DNA of 33,059 nucleotides from Branchiostoma floridae. Its lineage: Eukaryota; Chordata; Leptocardii; Amphioxiformes; Branchiostomatidae. The first letter of the stretch is position 1; each line of letters starts with the position of its first letter. The stretch covers positions 1,312,239 to 1,345,297 of the forward strand of contig NC_049997.1 of NCBI RefSeq assembly GCF_000003815.2, read 5' to 3'. The notes beneath the pieces are model-generated. The model had not been told where the DNA came from. It made no database searches and saw nothing but the letters and a program-made list of their open reading frames with translations. Positions 1 through 10,645 of the stretch are shown here, in pieces. The position numbers were made by a program, and so were the translations under genes.

Positions 1-993
1 CGTGCGTCAGTTGATGTGGATGTGTACCATTAAGGTACAATGTCAACACAATTTTATGTCGTGGGGGAATAAAACTTTGTATGGGGGTTAAGCTATATTT
101 GTGGACATCGCATGTACTTGGTCACGAGAGGTTGAGAAAGTATACATTTATGTAAGTTTTTGTTTATCATTAGCTTGTGTTGAAAAATATATCGTACCGA
201 TGTGAGTCAGTAATTGTGAGTGAATCAGTTAGTAAGTGAGTCCGTGAGTGATCATGAGTGAGTGAGTGAGTGAGTGGTTGAGTGAGTGAGTAAGTGAGGA
301 CGTTATTCCGTACCGACACGACAGATTCTAGCTAAGTACGTACAGAATCATCACTAACGTAACCTATTCTACGTCGTTTGTCACTTGTGGTGGATATGCA
401 ACATTAAAATCCTTTTTACCGGTCAACGCAGTTTGAAATTGTGGGCTAGAAAACTATCCGCGGGATCCAGTTGTATTTATGAATACTGCATGTACTTGAC
501 CACAGGAGGTTCGATAGGTATAAGCTTAATGTAAATTTCTGCTAGCTTGTGTGTTGACAAATATAGCACTTATGATATATGCTTTTTGGTACAAAGATTC
601 AGTGGCTGGGCATGGACATTCCTAAAGGGCGTATAGAAAGATTTATAGCATCGGTGTACTTGAAAGTGGCCCATCAACGTCGGTTCCACTTGATGGGAAA
701 AAGTTCTTCAACTTAAGAGATGAAATATCAAAGACTTCCACTACGAACCGTTGGGGTTCTTTGGTCTATATAGCGTACATAACTACATGGTCACACAGTC
801 ATGTTAACGATATTTTATCATTTACGTCGGACTGAAGCTTTGCATTGAAAATATGCCCTTTTTAGTCCCCTGTCTTGATAAGAATATAACCGTATATCGT
901 ATGAAGCGGTCAATACCAGATGCAGGCAATAACTGATGCAGTGAAGAATAACAAATACCTTTCAAGACATCAAAATATTTGAAAGGTATTCGT
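1..993. repeat. gene-free region with diverged direct repeat and TGAG microsatellite
   Basis: About 10-195 and 390-575 are diverged direct copies: both contain gcatgtacttg, gagaggtt or gaggttcg, and tagcttgtgt-tgacaaatata-like blocks, offset by about 378 bp. Between them, 201-300 is an impure (TGAG)n tract. At 954-990 a perfect 12-bp inverted repeat (AATACCTTTCAA / TTGAAAGGTATT, 13-bp loop) lies next to the first N gap. No coding region is visible. Confidence 0.6.
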
Positions 994-1303
994 NNNNNNN
1001 NNNNNNNNNNNNNNNNNNNNNNNNNNNNNNNNNNNNNNNNNNNNNNNNNNNNNNNNNNNNNNNNNNNNNNNNNNNNNNNNNNNNNNNNNNNNNNNNNNNN
1101 NNNNNNNNNNNNNNNNNNNNNNNNNNNNNNNNNNNNNNNNNNNNNNNNNNNNNNNNNNNNNNNNNNNNNNNNNNNNNNNNNNNNNNNNNNNNNNNNNNNN
1201 NNNNNNNNNNNNNNNNNNNNNNNNNNNNNNNNNNNNNNNNNNNNNNNNNNNNNNNNNNNNNNNNNNNNNNNNNNNNNNNNNNNNNNNNNNNNNNNNNNNN
1301 NNN
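994..1303. other. assembly gap, 310 N
   Basis: Run of N. Open frames reported across it have no support. Confidence 0.99.
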
Positions 1304-2169
1304 TTTTACCTGTTTGAATCTTTTATGTTACCTGCAATTAGCGTAAGGGCAAGAATTTGCAATAAACTTTATATATTCTCAAACACAGGTTTAATCAAGG
1401 AGGTTTGATTGAATCTCCTTGGTTCAGTGTAATGTTAAAAAATAACAAATATTGCTATGCTACTGCATTCAGACAATATTGTACAACACAAACAACTTAT
1501 TATAGGAAAGACTGTCCACCTTCTTGGTGATGCACGTGGTGTTGTCACGAAGCACGATATTGTCATGTCAGTGACGGTGACGCGCGCTTGACCTCTGCTT
1601 CCTTATGGCGTCCAGACATTTCTAACAAATAGGTAGAAGAAAAAGACATGCATCATTTGTCTCAACACCGCTGCAACAAACACACAAGGCTCAATTTCTG
1701 TTCCATGGCAAACGGGAATGCAGTATATAATTAGGACATCTCGAATGCTGCTTCAATTGCTACTACGTCAGTCTACACAGACTGCCCAAACAATATACAA
1801 TGCTACTAATATGGCAAATGCTATAAGCCGACATTTTGATTTCACGCAGCACAGTACAATACTGCCTTCTCAAATGTCTGGTTAGCAGAGCTGATTTACA
1901 TACGTAATCTCAGAGGCTTCTGAAATCCAGCCACGATGCTAAGACGCCTTCCGCCAGGACCACTGTCTCCCCGGATGTTGTGAAGCGCCTTCGGTGACGG
2001 TACCGGTAACGTCCAGACATTGCTGTGATATCAGTAAAAGAAAGAGACATGCATCAGCTGCTCGCTACGTTAATACCACTGTAAAAAAAACACAAAAGGT
2101 TCAACGCCTGCCCAATGGCAAGTAGGGACTGTAGAGTAGACACAATACAGCACAATACCTTGTCGGGAA
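1304..2169. repeat. gene-free region with diverged direct repeats
   Basis: A block at about 1605-1760 (gcgtccagacatt, gacatgcatca, cacaaggctcaa, ccatggcaa) recurs at about 2010-2165 with the same order of motifs and roughly 70 percent agreement by eye. A remnant of its start recurs at 2610. No coding region is seen. Confidence 0.55.
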
Positions 2170-2527
2170 NNNNNNNNNNNNNNNNNNNNNNNNNNNNNNN
2201 NNNNNNNNNNNNNNNNNNNNNNNNNNNNNNNNNNNNNNNNNNNNNNNNNNNNNNNNNNNNNNNNNNNNNNNNNNNNNNNNNNNNNNNNNNNNNNNNNNNN
2301 NNNNNNNNNNNNNNNNNNNNNNNNNNNNNNNNNNNNNNNNNNNNNNNNNNNNNNNNNNNNNNNNNNNNNNNNNNNNNNNNNNNNNNNNNNNNNNNNNNNN
2401 NNNNNNNNNNNNNNNNNNNNNNNNNNNNNNNNNNNNNNNNNNNNNNNNNNNNNNNNNNNNNNNNNNNNNNNNNNNNNNNNNNNNNNNNNNNNNNNNNNNN
2501 NNNNNNNNNNNNNNNNNNNNNNNNNNN
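2170..2527. other. assembly gap, 358 N
   Basis: Run of N. Confidence 0.99.
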
Positions 2528-3539
2528 TACGATACCTTGTCATAGAAGACTGCGAAGCCCGTTCGCTCACGTTCCGCGCCTTCCTTCGCCAGTCCTCGCC
2601 TCCCTTTCCGCGTCCAGACATTTCTTCTTATGGTGCGATGATCCTCGGGAGAAAAGGCAAGACAAAAATTAAACCTAACTCAAAAATATGGGAAGACTAT
2701 ACCTAACTCTATACCTAAAAGAAAGCTCAGCTACGTGTTTTGGCATGGCAGGAAGTTCACTTGTTTTGTCATTGTAATTTCAGTTCTAGTTTTAACATAG
2801 AAATAGCGAGAGGAATCATTATCTCTTGTTTTGTGGCAGGGTGTTGAGTGTGCTTTGATGAAATCCTAAGTAATGCGGCTCTTGGCATACTGCTGCCTTC
2901 GTTTTGCTTGAATTTTCGAGAGCAATGGCTACTTCTGCACTCATTGCTTCAGTCTGCTTCTGTTATATACAAGCCCAATGCATAGCTGATTCAGTTGGAC
3001 CAGTGAACCTGGGAAAACCCTGTTTTGGAAAGAACAGAATTTGAAATTATTGACCGACCCATCCCGGCCATCGACACAATCACAGAAACCAAACCAGCCA
3101 CACGCCAGGCCTGTACACCACAGAAACGGACTGAAGCCTTGAATGCAAAAGGAGCCTCTATTTACAAAATGTCCTAATGTAAACCCCTCCGGACAACATC
3201 GCTCGGAATGTCAACAGAACACACTAAAGTACCTTACCTCCAACTAAGAGTTCAGTTAACGAAACATCACAACTAATAATTTACTCCCTATCATGTCGAT
3301 GAAAATTTAGTCTCAGCCCATCCCTGCGATATGTTTACAACGGAGAAGACACATAAGTACTGAACTTAGTTTCAGGTCCCCTGGCAAGGCGTAAACTCGA
3401 GCACCGATCTTTCTGGACGTCACCTTGATGGCACCAATAAGGTCCTGGCCATGGAAGCAACAAAGCGAAATTTTAATTAGTTAAAGACAGACTTCTTCTT
3501 CTTCTTTTTACCCCCATATGACCGCGCGAGGGGCAAAGT
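2528..3539. other. gene-free region, nothing recognised
   Basis: No supported coding exon, RNA or typed repeat. A short - strand frame at the end (lysine run then SVFN and stop) enters the next gap and is not supported. Confidence 0.5.
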
Positions 3540-3701
3540 NNNNNNNNNNNNNNNNNNNNNNNNNNNNNNNNNNNNNNNNNNNNNNNNNNNNNNNNNNNNN
3601 NNNNNNNNNNNNNNNNNNNNNNNNNNNNNNNNNNNNNNNNNNNNNNNNNNNNNNNNNNNNNNNNNNNNNNNNNNNNNNNNNNNNNNNNNNNNNNNNNNNN
3701 N
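3540..3701. other. assembly gap, 162 N
   Basis: Run of N; it cuts the left copy of the duplicated block. Confidence 0.99.
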
Positions 3702-3707
3702 ACATAC

Positions 3708-5036
3708 AACGTAAAAGTGTGACTGAAAAGACAACAAAACATACAAAGTGTAAAAAGATTCGTTTCTTTTCTATACAATTCGTTGAGCAATGTGTCAAAT
3801 TTTACGTCGCAGAGAGAGCGCGACGAGAGCGCAGTCCTAGTGCAAAGGGGGTATAACTGGAAACAACATATTTTGTACAATGAACCTAATGTGTAAAATC
3901 GACTCCTTTTATTTAACTGACTGCTCACTCTGACTGTCAGCTAGCTATTGGCGTCTCCGCGAGTGGTACATCAACTTATTTAAAATCCGCCGAAAAATTA
4001 TCTTCGGTCGTCGGTGACATGGCTAAAACAAAGGAAAGCGGCCCCTATAAACTACTGTTAGTATTGCAGCAGAATTTGGCATAGACCTGCAATTATTATC
4101 TCAACAGCTAGGAGTCCCCACTGCCAAGTCGATTGAGTCCGGCCCAACACGTACTTGTAAGGTTGTATCAGGTGAGCAGAAGTTATTAGAAAATATACCC
4201 ATACCAGTCATTTTATGTTCAGCATGTTTACGCTACATCATGAGAAATTTCCAACAACCTCATACCTGTTGATGCTAATTAACGTTACTAACTGCACTTG
4301 GATACACGGGTCACTCAACACGCACTTTCTTATTGCGAACGTACGACAACGCCAATGAAAATCCAGAAATAGTTACCCCGTAACGCAAGGCTACCGAACA
4401 TAATTTCTTACACAGTTACAAGACAAACTTCCAATCCCCAGAGACGTTTCCGTGTCTGTATCTTTATCTCAGACAGCCGGAATATAACCGCACTTCGGAG
4501 TAACACACCAGCTTTGTAGTCACTCGGCGCGGCAGCAGCTGGTTATATCAAACTGAATGACTCGTCACACGTAGCTTTTGCACAGCTGTCTGCAACTGGT
4601 CTTTAAAACTATCCAGCGAAGCCCTTACTGTGCTTGATAACAGATTCCTCTACGACAGTTCTGGGAAAACACGAATTTTTGAACACCGTCAATCCTGGGT
4701 TGGCTCTGGTACTTGAAGGCATGACTATTCCTTGTTCTTTATGAGCTGGTATTAGATACTTATCAGTCGGTAAAGTCCACCAGTTGATTGGTCATTTTGT
4801 ACATCATGCTACTCTCCAAGTAGAGGTTAGGCTGCGGCTGTTTTTTTAAACGTTTTTTTAGTCGTTTTTATCGGGCTTTCTATTTTTTTTTATATATCTT
4901 GCTGTGTCAAAACCTAACTTTGGCTGGTGTACTTCAAGCAAAATGACAAAATAGAAAGCCCGATAAAAAGACTAAAAAAAACGTTAAAAAACAGCCGGAG
5001 CCTAACCTCTGCTTGGAGAGTACATCATGCAAAGTC
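3708..5036 (+). repeat. left copy of a 1,329-bp duplication
   Basis: Matches 9317-10645 base for base wherever I compared, with a constant offset of 5,609 and no indel. Both ends of this copy abut N gaps (3540-3701 nearby, 5037-5136 directly). This favours an assembly or haplotype duplication over an old genomic one. It contains an hAT-like foldback MITE (4810-5022) and part of another inverted-repeat element (3708-3855). Confidence 0.93.
4810..5022. mobile_element. foldback MITE, hAT-like, 8-bp target duplication (copy 1)
   Basis: 213 bp with about 90-bp inverted arms starting TACTCTCCAAGTAGAGGTTA and ending in the near reverse complement. Flanked by CATCATGC at 4802-4809 and 5023-5030. The 8-bp duplication suggests hAT; the CAGGG-type end is absent, so the superfamily is not certain. 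Confidence 0.85.
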
Positions 5037-5136
5037 NNNNNNNNNNNNNNNNNNNNNNNNNNNNNNNNNNNNNNNNNNNNNNNNNNNNNNNNNNNNNNNN
5101 NNNNNNNNNNNNNNNNNNNNNNNNNNNNNNNNNNNN
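5037..5136. other. assembly gap, 100 N
   Basis: Exactly 100 N, the usual placeholder for a gap of unknown size. It directly follows the duplicated block. Confidence 0.99.
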
Positions 5137-5229
5137 TCAAGAATTGATTAAGGCAATATATAAGGCACAGGTATGCATTGCATGTAAGCGCAGCTTGGTC
5201 TGCGTTTACGTATACGCTATCGATTTTCG

Positions 5230-5267
5230 ATCAGTACAATGATCGATTTATCGATCATTGTACTGAT
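5230..5267. repeat. 38-bp perfect palindrome
   Basis: Two 18-base arms, ATCAGTACAATGATCGAT and its exact reverse complement, separated by TT. Could extrude as a cruciform. No element boundary is visible around it. Confidence 0.9.
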
Positions 5268-5489
5268 AATAGGTTATACAAAAAGTACGCGTATAAACAC
5301 ACATAAAGATACTCTTTGAAGAACGACAAAACTAACCTGTTAAAAGGTAGGATGCTGAAAGGACAAAGGACTCCGTCACCGAGCGGCCGTGATGTTGTTC
5401 TGTACTGGTAAGCTGCGAGGTTTATAAGCCCGTCAACTCAGACAGCTGCCAGACAAATGGCGCGACACTGTCTAGTCTAGAAAATCCCC

Positions 5490-6015
5490 ACATGTCATTG
5501 GTCAAAAGAATGCACTTCTTCGATTGGCTATCTGAAATAATGGAATTAATTACAGCACACGACCAGAACCAATGATGCCTGAGGGATGACTGATTGCTTG
5601 ACCAATCACAGACCAGTATTTATTTTCACCTGTGTTGGACACACCTTTGTTCGTCACCCCCGGACCATTTTCATTCGATTCTTTTACAACGTGAGACCGT
5701 AACGTTACCCGCTCCTTCTCACGGACTCGCACCGACCGTAACCAGAAATATCTACAGACGGCAAGAGCTGCCGAAGAGAGATGCTAACCGTTACCGCTCG
5801 TGACCAAGAGGCCAGTATGCATGCTGTCCAAGCTAGTAATCGGTGCAAACTTGAGCAAACGAAGCCCCCAGTTGTACAGAAACGGTCCACGGGGTCTCCG
5901 GAAACATTCAAACACAACCGGACTAATATGAAATAAAACACCCATCTAAGCAGAGCGGGTGTGGGCGCGGCTGCGGCCGCCCTTAAAAGCGCCACCTATC
6001 TGTTCTGATTGGTCC
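5490..6015. promoter_or_regulatory. promoter-like region: CCAAT cluster and CpG-rich core
   Basis: CCAAT boxes in either orientation lie at 5497, 5523, 5569, 5602 and 6008. Between about 5690 and 6000 the sequence is CpG-rich with gcggccgc at about 5973. No exon I trust is attached on either side; a - strand open frame at 5705-5995 has no ATG. Promoter function is an inference. Confidence 0.35.
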
Positions 6016-6394
6016 TCAGTCAGGATTCCTTCACACAGGACCACTATACCGGATAATGTAGGGGTGAAAACTGAAATTATCAAATCCATAATAAAAACAG
6101 TACAGCTAACGTTACCGCGAAAAAAAGAACATGCATCATTTCGCAACGGAGTACAACTTACGGCATGCCAAACCAATTACAATTGCGGCAAACGGAACAT
6201 AGAGATATATAGGTGTGAACACTCAACACATTGACCGTTCACAAGACTCTGTTGCTGGAGGTTACCCTCCAGTCACAGTGTAACAAATAAGATGTAAAAG
6301 CACTAAAATGAAGAATTATTGTTCGGTATACTATGCCGTATTCCCTGGTGATGCATTCATGTCATTTGTTCAGCCTTCCGGACCACTAATATTT

Positions 6395-7508
6395 ACCTCC
6401 ATGAAATGTCATGGAATGAAGGTTATATTTTCTGTTATGTGTCTCTGTCTGTGTAGATGATTACTCAAGAACGGCTTGGTGGATTGGTTTCATACTTGTT
6501 GTGTTGGTGGGGTGTGATGAAAGCTCGAATCGATGAGATTTTGGGAGCCGTATCTGTCGTTATAATCGATGTAATAATATCAGAAATCACCCCTATATTT
6601 GAGATATATTGGTACAGGCATCGTGCTTTATGTGTTTGTTAATGGGCTTAGCTCCAAGCAGATGGTGAGGTGACAGCTGTTTGGGGAGCCCCGAGTTTTT
6701 TAAATATGATAATTAGTTTTATTTATGTCTGCTTAGGATATCATGGAGATGTGAAGCGTAAGTATAATTGTAAGAAGTTGAGGTACATTTAACGATAATG
6801 CTTAACAGGTATGGATGTCTCACATACTGTACTGTTGATTTGAGTGACATGGTGATTAAAATGCCATTAGGTCCTCTCATCTGGGTTGGGTGTCAGAAGT
6901 TCTATGGGCGATACAGATGTTCTGATTTTGTTACGATAAGGGACAGTTGTTAGTTGTCTCTTTCGTAGCCAATGGTACTTGTTTTTTAGCAGACGGGGTT
7001 GGAGCCAAGTATTCATCTTACAGTTGGTGTAGGGCTGTCAGAGGAAAGTGTGCATCTCGTTTTTGTACCGTGTGAACAGCTGATGTTATGACACATTGGT
7101 GGAAAATCAAATCACCATCTGACTAAAGTTGGCCACATCCCTTCTTCTTTCTGAGTTTCCCAACTTCCTCCCACCACACAGCTCTGAGGCACATAGCCGA
7201 ACCTCAATAATGCTGACAACCTTAGACATCTTAAATGCCAATTAAAACATCAAGCTTAAGGAACACCACGCTACCATATGCCGCCGACCTCTTAAACGCA
7301 CATTACACAATTAAGTGTCACATTTTGATAATTACTAATAAGATGTGCATCCTCTGTGTCATTAAATAAATACACCACTACTTTCCCATAACATTTATAT
7401 TATATAACCATGGTCCATTACTCTCAAATACAACCGACTATAAACATACATACCATCCACAAAAAAGCAATAAATATTTCATGGAGGTATGAGGTCCCCG
7501 AACTCTAG
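6395..7508 (+). mobile_element. Helentron/Helitron2-like non-autonomous element, copy A
   Basis: 1,114 bp from ACCTCCATGAAATGTCATGG to GAACTCTAG, flanked by TT on both sides. The 5' terminal ACCTCCATGAAAT recurs inverted as ATTTCATGGAGGT about 20 bp inside the 3' end, and is followed by the imperfect hairpin GAGGTCCCCGAACTC and CTAG. Asymmetric terminal inverted repeats, a 3' hairpin and T|T insertion are hallmarks of Helentron-type elements. The 5' end also folds (ACCTCCAT / ATGGAGGT in other copies). It carries about 306 bp (6682-6987) absent from copy E. Confidence 0.75.
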
Positions 7509-8000
7509 TTGTAGTTATTTTTTTTATTCAAGTTCGTCTGTAATTTGTGGATAGGTCGATTACCAGCGAGACCAACCTTGGCTGACCCAGTGTAAAATTT
7601 GTTTCCTTTCATCAATACAAACACAAATATTTTGATTATGTTAATGACTTTCACATCTGCATAATTCATGCTTGGTAATGTACACACCCTTAGGTAAGTT
7701 ACACAGGTCACAATATTAACAATCCAATAACGTGATACATGACTTTGGGTGGATTTGGACACTTTCACATTAATTATGCAAATGAGGGACTTATTTGCAT
7801 AATTGGAATCTGCTAATCATCCACCTGGCACAAACTACCTATGTTACATGTATCTGAGTCCTATAATGGAAAACACTGTAAATGTAGATTTGTGTGTTGA
7901 CATTCAAAACAGAGTCCCCGTATTTGCACACGGCAAACAGACTAAGGTTTTGATCAGTTGAACATTGTATTTGTTGGACCACTTCCGTAAAAAAAGAAAA
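7509..8000. other. spacer between inverted elements A and B
   Basis: AT-rich, no coding region. It contains a perfect 12-bp inverted repeat AATTATGCAAAT (7772-7783) and ATTTGCATAATT (7793-7804) that embeds two octamer motifs (ATGCAAAT and ATTTGCAT). Confidence 0.6.
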
Positions 8001-9178
8001 CTAGAGTTCGGGGACCTCATACCTCCATGAAATATTTATTGCTTTTTGTGGATGTTATGTATGTTGATGGTCGGTTGTATTTGAGAGTAATGGATATTAC
8101 TGTTATGGGAGAGAACTGGTTTTTCATTCAAAGACAAAAACAATGTCCATCTGATTAGGAAATATAAATATGTGACACTTGAAGTATAATGTGAGTTTAA
8201 TAGATCGACGCCATATGGTAGCGTGGTGTTCTTGAAATATCCTTCAACCAATACCTACATGTAGGATACGGGGACAAGTTGATGCCAGATATATATTATA
8301 GCCACGCATAGAGTCATAACGCCACGCGGAGCACAAAATCTAACAGCGCAAACGAAGTATAACACACCAGGTCAAAAAGCTCGGGGTTCCCCAACCAGCT
8401 GTCATACACCTCACTACCTGCTTGAAGCTAAGCCCATTAACAAAGGCTTAAAGCACGATGCCTGTTCCAATATATCGCAGATATAGGGGTGATTTCTGTT
8501 ATTATTACATCGATTATAACGGCAGATACAGCCCCCAAAATCTCAACGATTTGAGCTTTCATCATACCCCACCAACACAACAAGTATGAAACCAATCCAT
8601 CCAGCCATTCTTGAGTAATCTTGTACACAGATCCAAACAGCTGTCGTAGAAATCACCTCGCTATCTGAGATGAGCTAAGCCCATTAACAAAGGCTTAAAG
8701 CATGATGCCTGTTCCAATATATCGCAGATATAGGGGTGATTTCTGTTATTATTACATCGATTATAACGGCAGATACAGCCCCCAAAATCTCAACGATTTG
8801 AGCTTTCATCATACCCCACCAACACAACAAGTATGAAACCAATCCATCCAGCCATTCTTGAGTAATCTTGTACACAGATCCAAACAGCTGTCGTAGAAAT
8901 CACCTCACTATCTGAGATGAGCTAAGCCCATTAACAAAGGCTTAAAGCACGATGCCTGTTCCAATATATCGCAGATATAGGGGTGATTTCTGATATTATT
9001 ACATCGATTATAACGACAGATACGGCGCCTAAAATCTCATCGATTCGAGCTTTCATCACACCCCACCAACACAACAAGTATGAAACCAATCCATCCAGCC
9101 GTTCTTGAGTAATCATCTACACAGACAGAGACACATAACAGAAAATATAACCTCCATTCCATGACATTTCATGGAGGT
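8001..9178 (-). mobile_element. Helentron/Helitron2-like non-autonomous element, copy B
   Basis: Inverted relative to copy A; the ends on the - strand are again ACCTCCATG and CTCTAG, flanked by AA on the + strand (TT on the element strand). The core holds three tandem units of 247 bp, where copies A and E have one. Tandem repeats in the core are typical of Helentron-associated elements (Drosophila DINE-1, bivalve pearl elements). Confidence 0.75.
8390..9117 (-). repeat. three 247-bp tandem units inside element B
   Basis: Each unit carries an open frame of 61-63 codons (8437-8628, 8684-8875, 8931-9116) beginning near ITQE-LDGLVSYLLCWWG. The two left units differ by very few bases; the right one is closer to the single unit in copies A and E. 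The frame is discussed in the findings; I do not call it a gene. Confidence 0.9.
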
Positions 9179-9219
9179 AATGAGACAATAACGTAACAGA
9201 ATTCCTTTTTCGGGACCAT

Positions 9220-9463
9220 AAGGCCCCTTTCCACTAGACGGCGATCGCGCTGCGCTCTCACTGCGACCAAAATAGAATATGTAAAACCCTCGTTTTCACA
9301 CTGGGTATATCATACAAACGTAAAAGTGTGACTGAAAAGACAACAAAACATACAAAGTGTAAAAAGATTCGTTTCTTTTCTATACAATTCGTTGAGCAAT
9401 GTGTCAAATTTTACGTCGCAGAGAGAGCGCGACGAGAGCGCAGTCCTAGTGCAAAGGGGGTAT
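9220..9463. mobile_element. inverted-repeat MITE with GC-rich ends
   Basis: The left end ggccccttTccactagacgg... and right end ...tcctagtgcaaagggggta are imperfect reverse complements over about 45 bp, both with CTGCGCTCTC and CTGCGAC blocks. About 240 bp, non-coding. The right half also occurs at 3708-3854 in the duplicated block. No clear target duplication is visible. Confidence 0.65.
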
Positions 9464-10645
9464 AACTGGAAACAACATATTTTGTACAATGAACCTAATG
9501 TGTAAAATCGACTCCTTTTATTTAACTGACTGCTCACTCTGACTGTCAGCTAGCTATTGGCGTCTCCGCGAGTGGTACATCAACTTATTTAAAATCCGCC
9601 GAAAAATTATCTTCGGTCGTCGGTGACATGGCTAAAACAAAGGAAAGCGGCCCCTATAAACTACTGTTAGTATTGCAGCAGAATTTGGCATAGACCTGCA
9701 ATTATTATCTCAACAGCTAGGAGTCCCCACTGCCAAGTCGATTGAGTCCGGCCCAACACGTACTTGTAAGGTTGTATCAGGTGAGCAGAAGTTATTAGAA
9801 AATATACCCATACCAGTCATTTTATGTTCAGCATGTTTACGCTACATCATGAGAAATTTCCAACAACCTCATACCTGTTGATGCTAATTAACGTTACTAA
9901 CTGCACTTGGATACACGGGTCACTCAACACGCACTTTCTTATTGCGAACGTACGACAACGCCAATGAAAATCCAGAAATAGTTACCCCGTAACGCAAGGC
10001 TACCGAACATAATTTCTTACACAGTTACAAGACAAACTTCCAATCCCCAGAGACGTTTCCGTGTCTGTATCTTTATCTCAGACAGCCGGAATATAACCGC
10101 ACTTCGGAGTAACACACCAGCTTTGTAGTCACTCGGCGCGGCAGCAGCTGGTTATATCAAACTGAATGACTCGTCACACGTAGCTTTTGCACAGCTGTCT
10201 GCAACTGGTCTTTAAAACTATCCAGCGAAGCCCTTACTGTGCTTGATAACAGATTCCTCTACGACAGTTCTGGGAAAACACGAATTTTTGAACACCGTCA
10301 ATCCTGGGTTGGCTCTGGTACTTGAAGGCATGACTATTCCTTGTTCTTTATGAGCTGGTATTAGATACTTATCAGTCGGTAAAGTCCACCAGTTGATTGG
10401 TCATTTTGTACATCATGCTACTCTCCAAGTAGAGGTTAGGCTGCGGCTGTTTTTTTAAACGTTTTTTTAGTCGTTTTTATCGGGCTTTCTATTTTTTTTT
10501 ATATATCTTGCTGTGTCAAAACCTAACTTTGGCTGGTGTACTTCAAGCAAAATGACAAAATAGAAAGCCCGATAAAAAGACTAAAAAAAACGTTAAAAAA
10601 CAGCCGGAGCCTAACCTCTGCTTGGAGAGTACATCATGCAAAGTC
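9317..10645 (+). repeat. right copy of the 1,329-bp duplication
   Basis: Second copy of 3708-5036, here without gaps and continuing into unique sequence on both sides. It is likely the correctly assembled copy. Confidence 0.93.
10419..10631. mobile_element. foldback MITE, hAT-like (copy 2)
   Basis: Same element as at 4810-5022, with CATCATGC at 10411-10418 and 10632-10639. Confidence 0.85.

Noticed and set aside
3473-3539. - strand end of frame with a lysine run, SVFN and stop, entering the gap
   Set aside because: Low-complexity AAG repeat and gap sequence; no splice site or homology could be seen.
5705-5995. - strand open frame of 96 codons, alanine-rich start
   Set aside because: It has no ATG and no recognised domain; the CpG-rich composition lowers the chance of stops.
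6457-6642. 61-codon frame in element A as a gene
   Set aside because: It belongs to a repeated transposon core; the differences between copies look neutral. Kept only as a finding.
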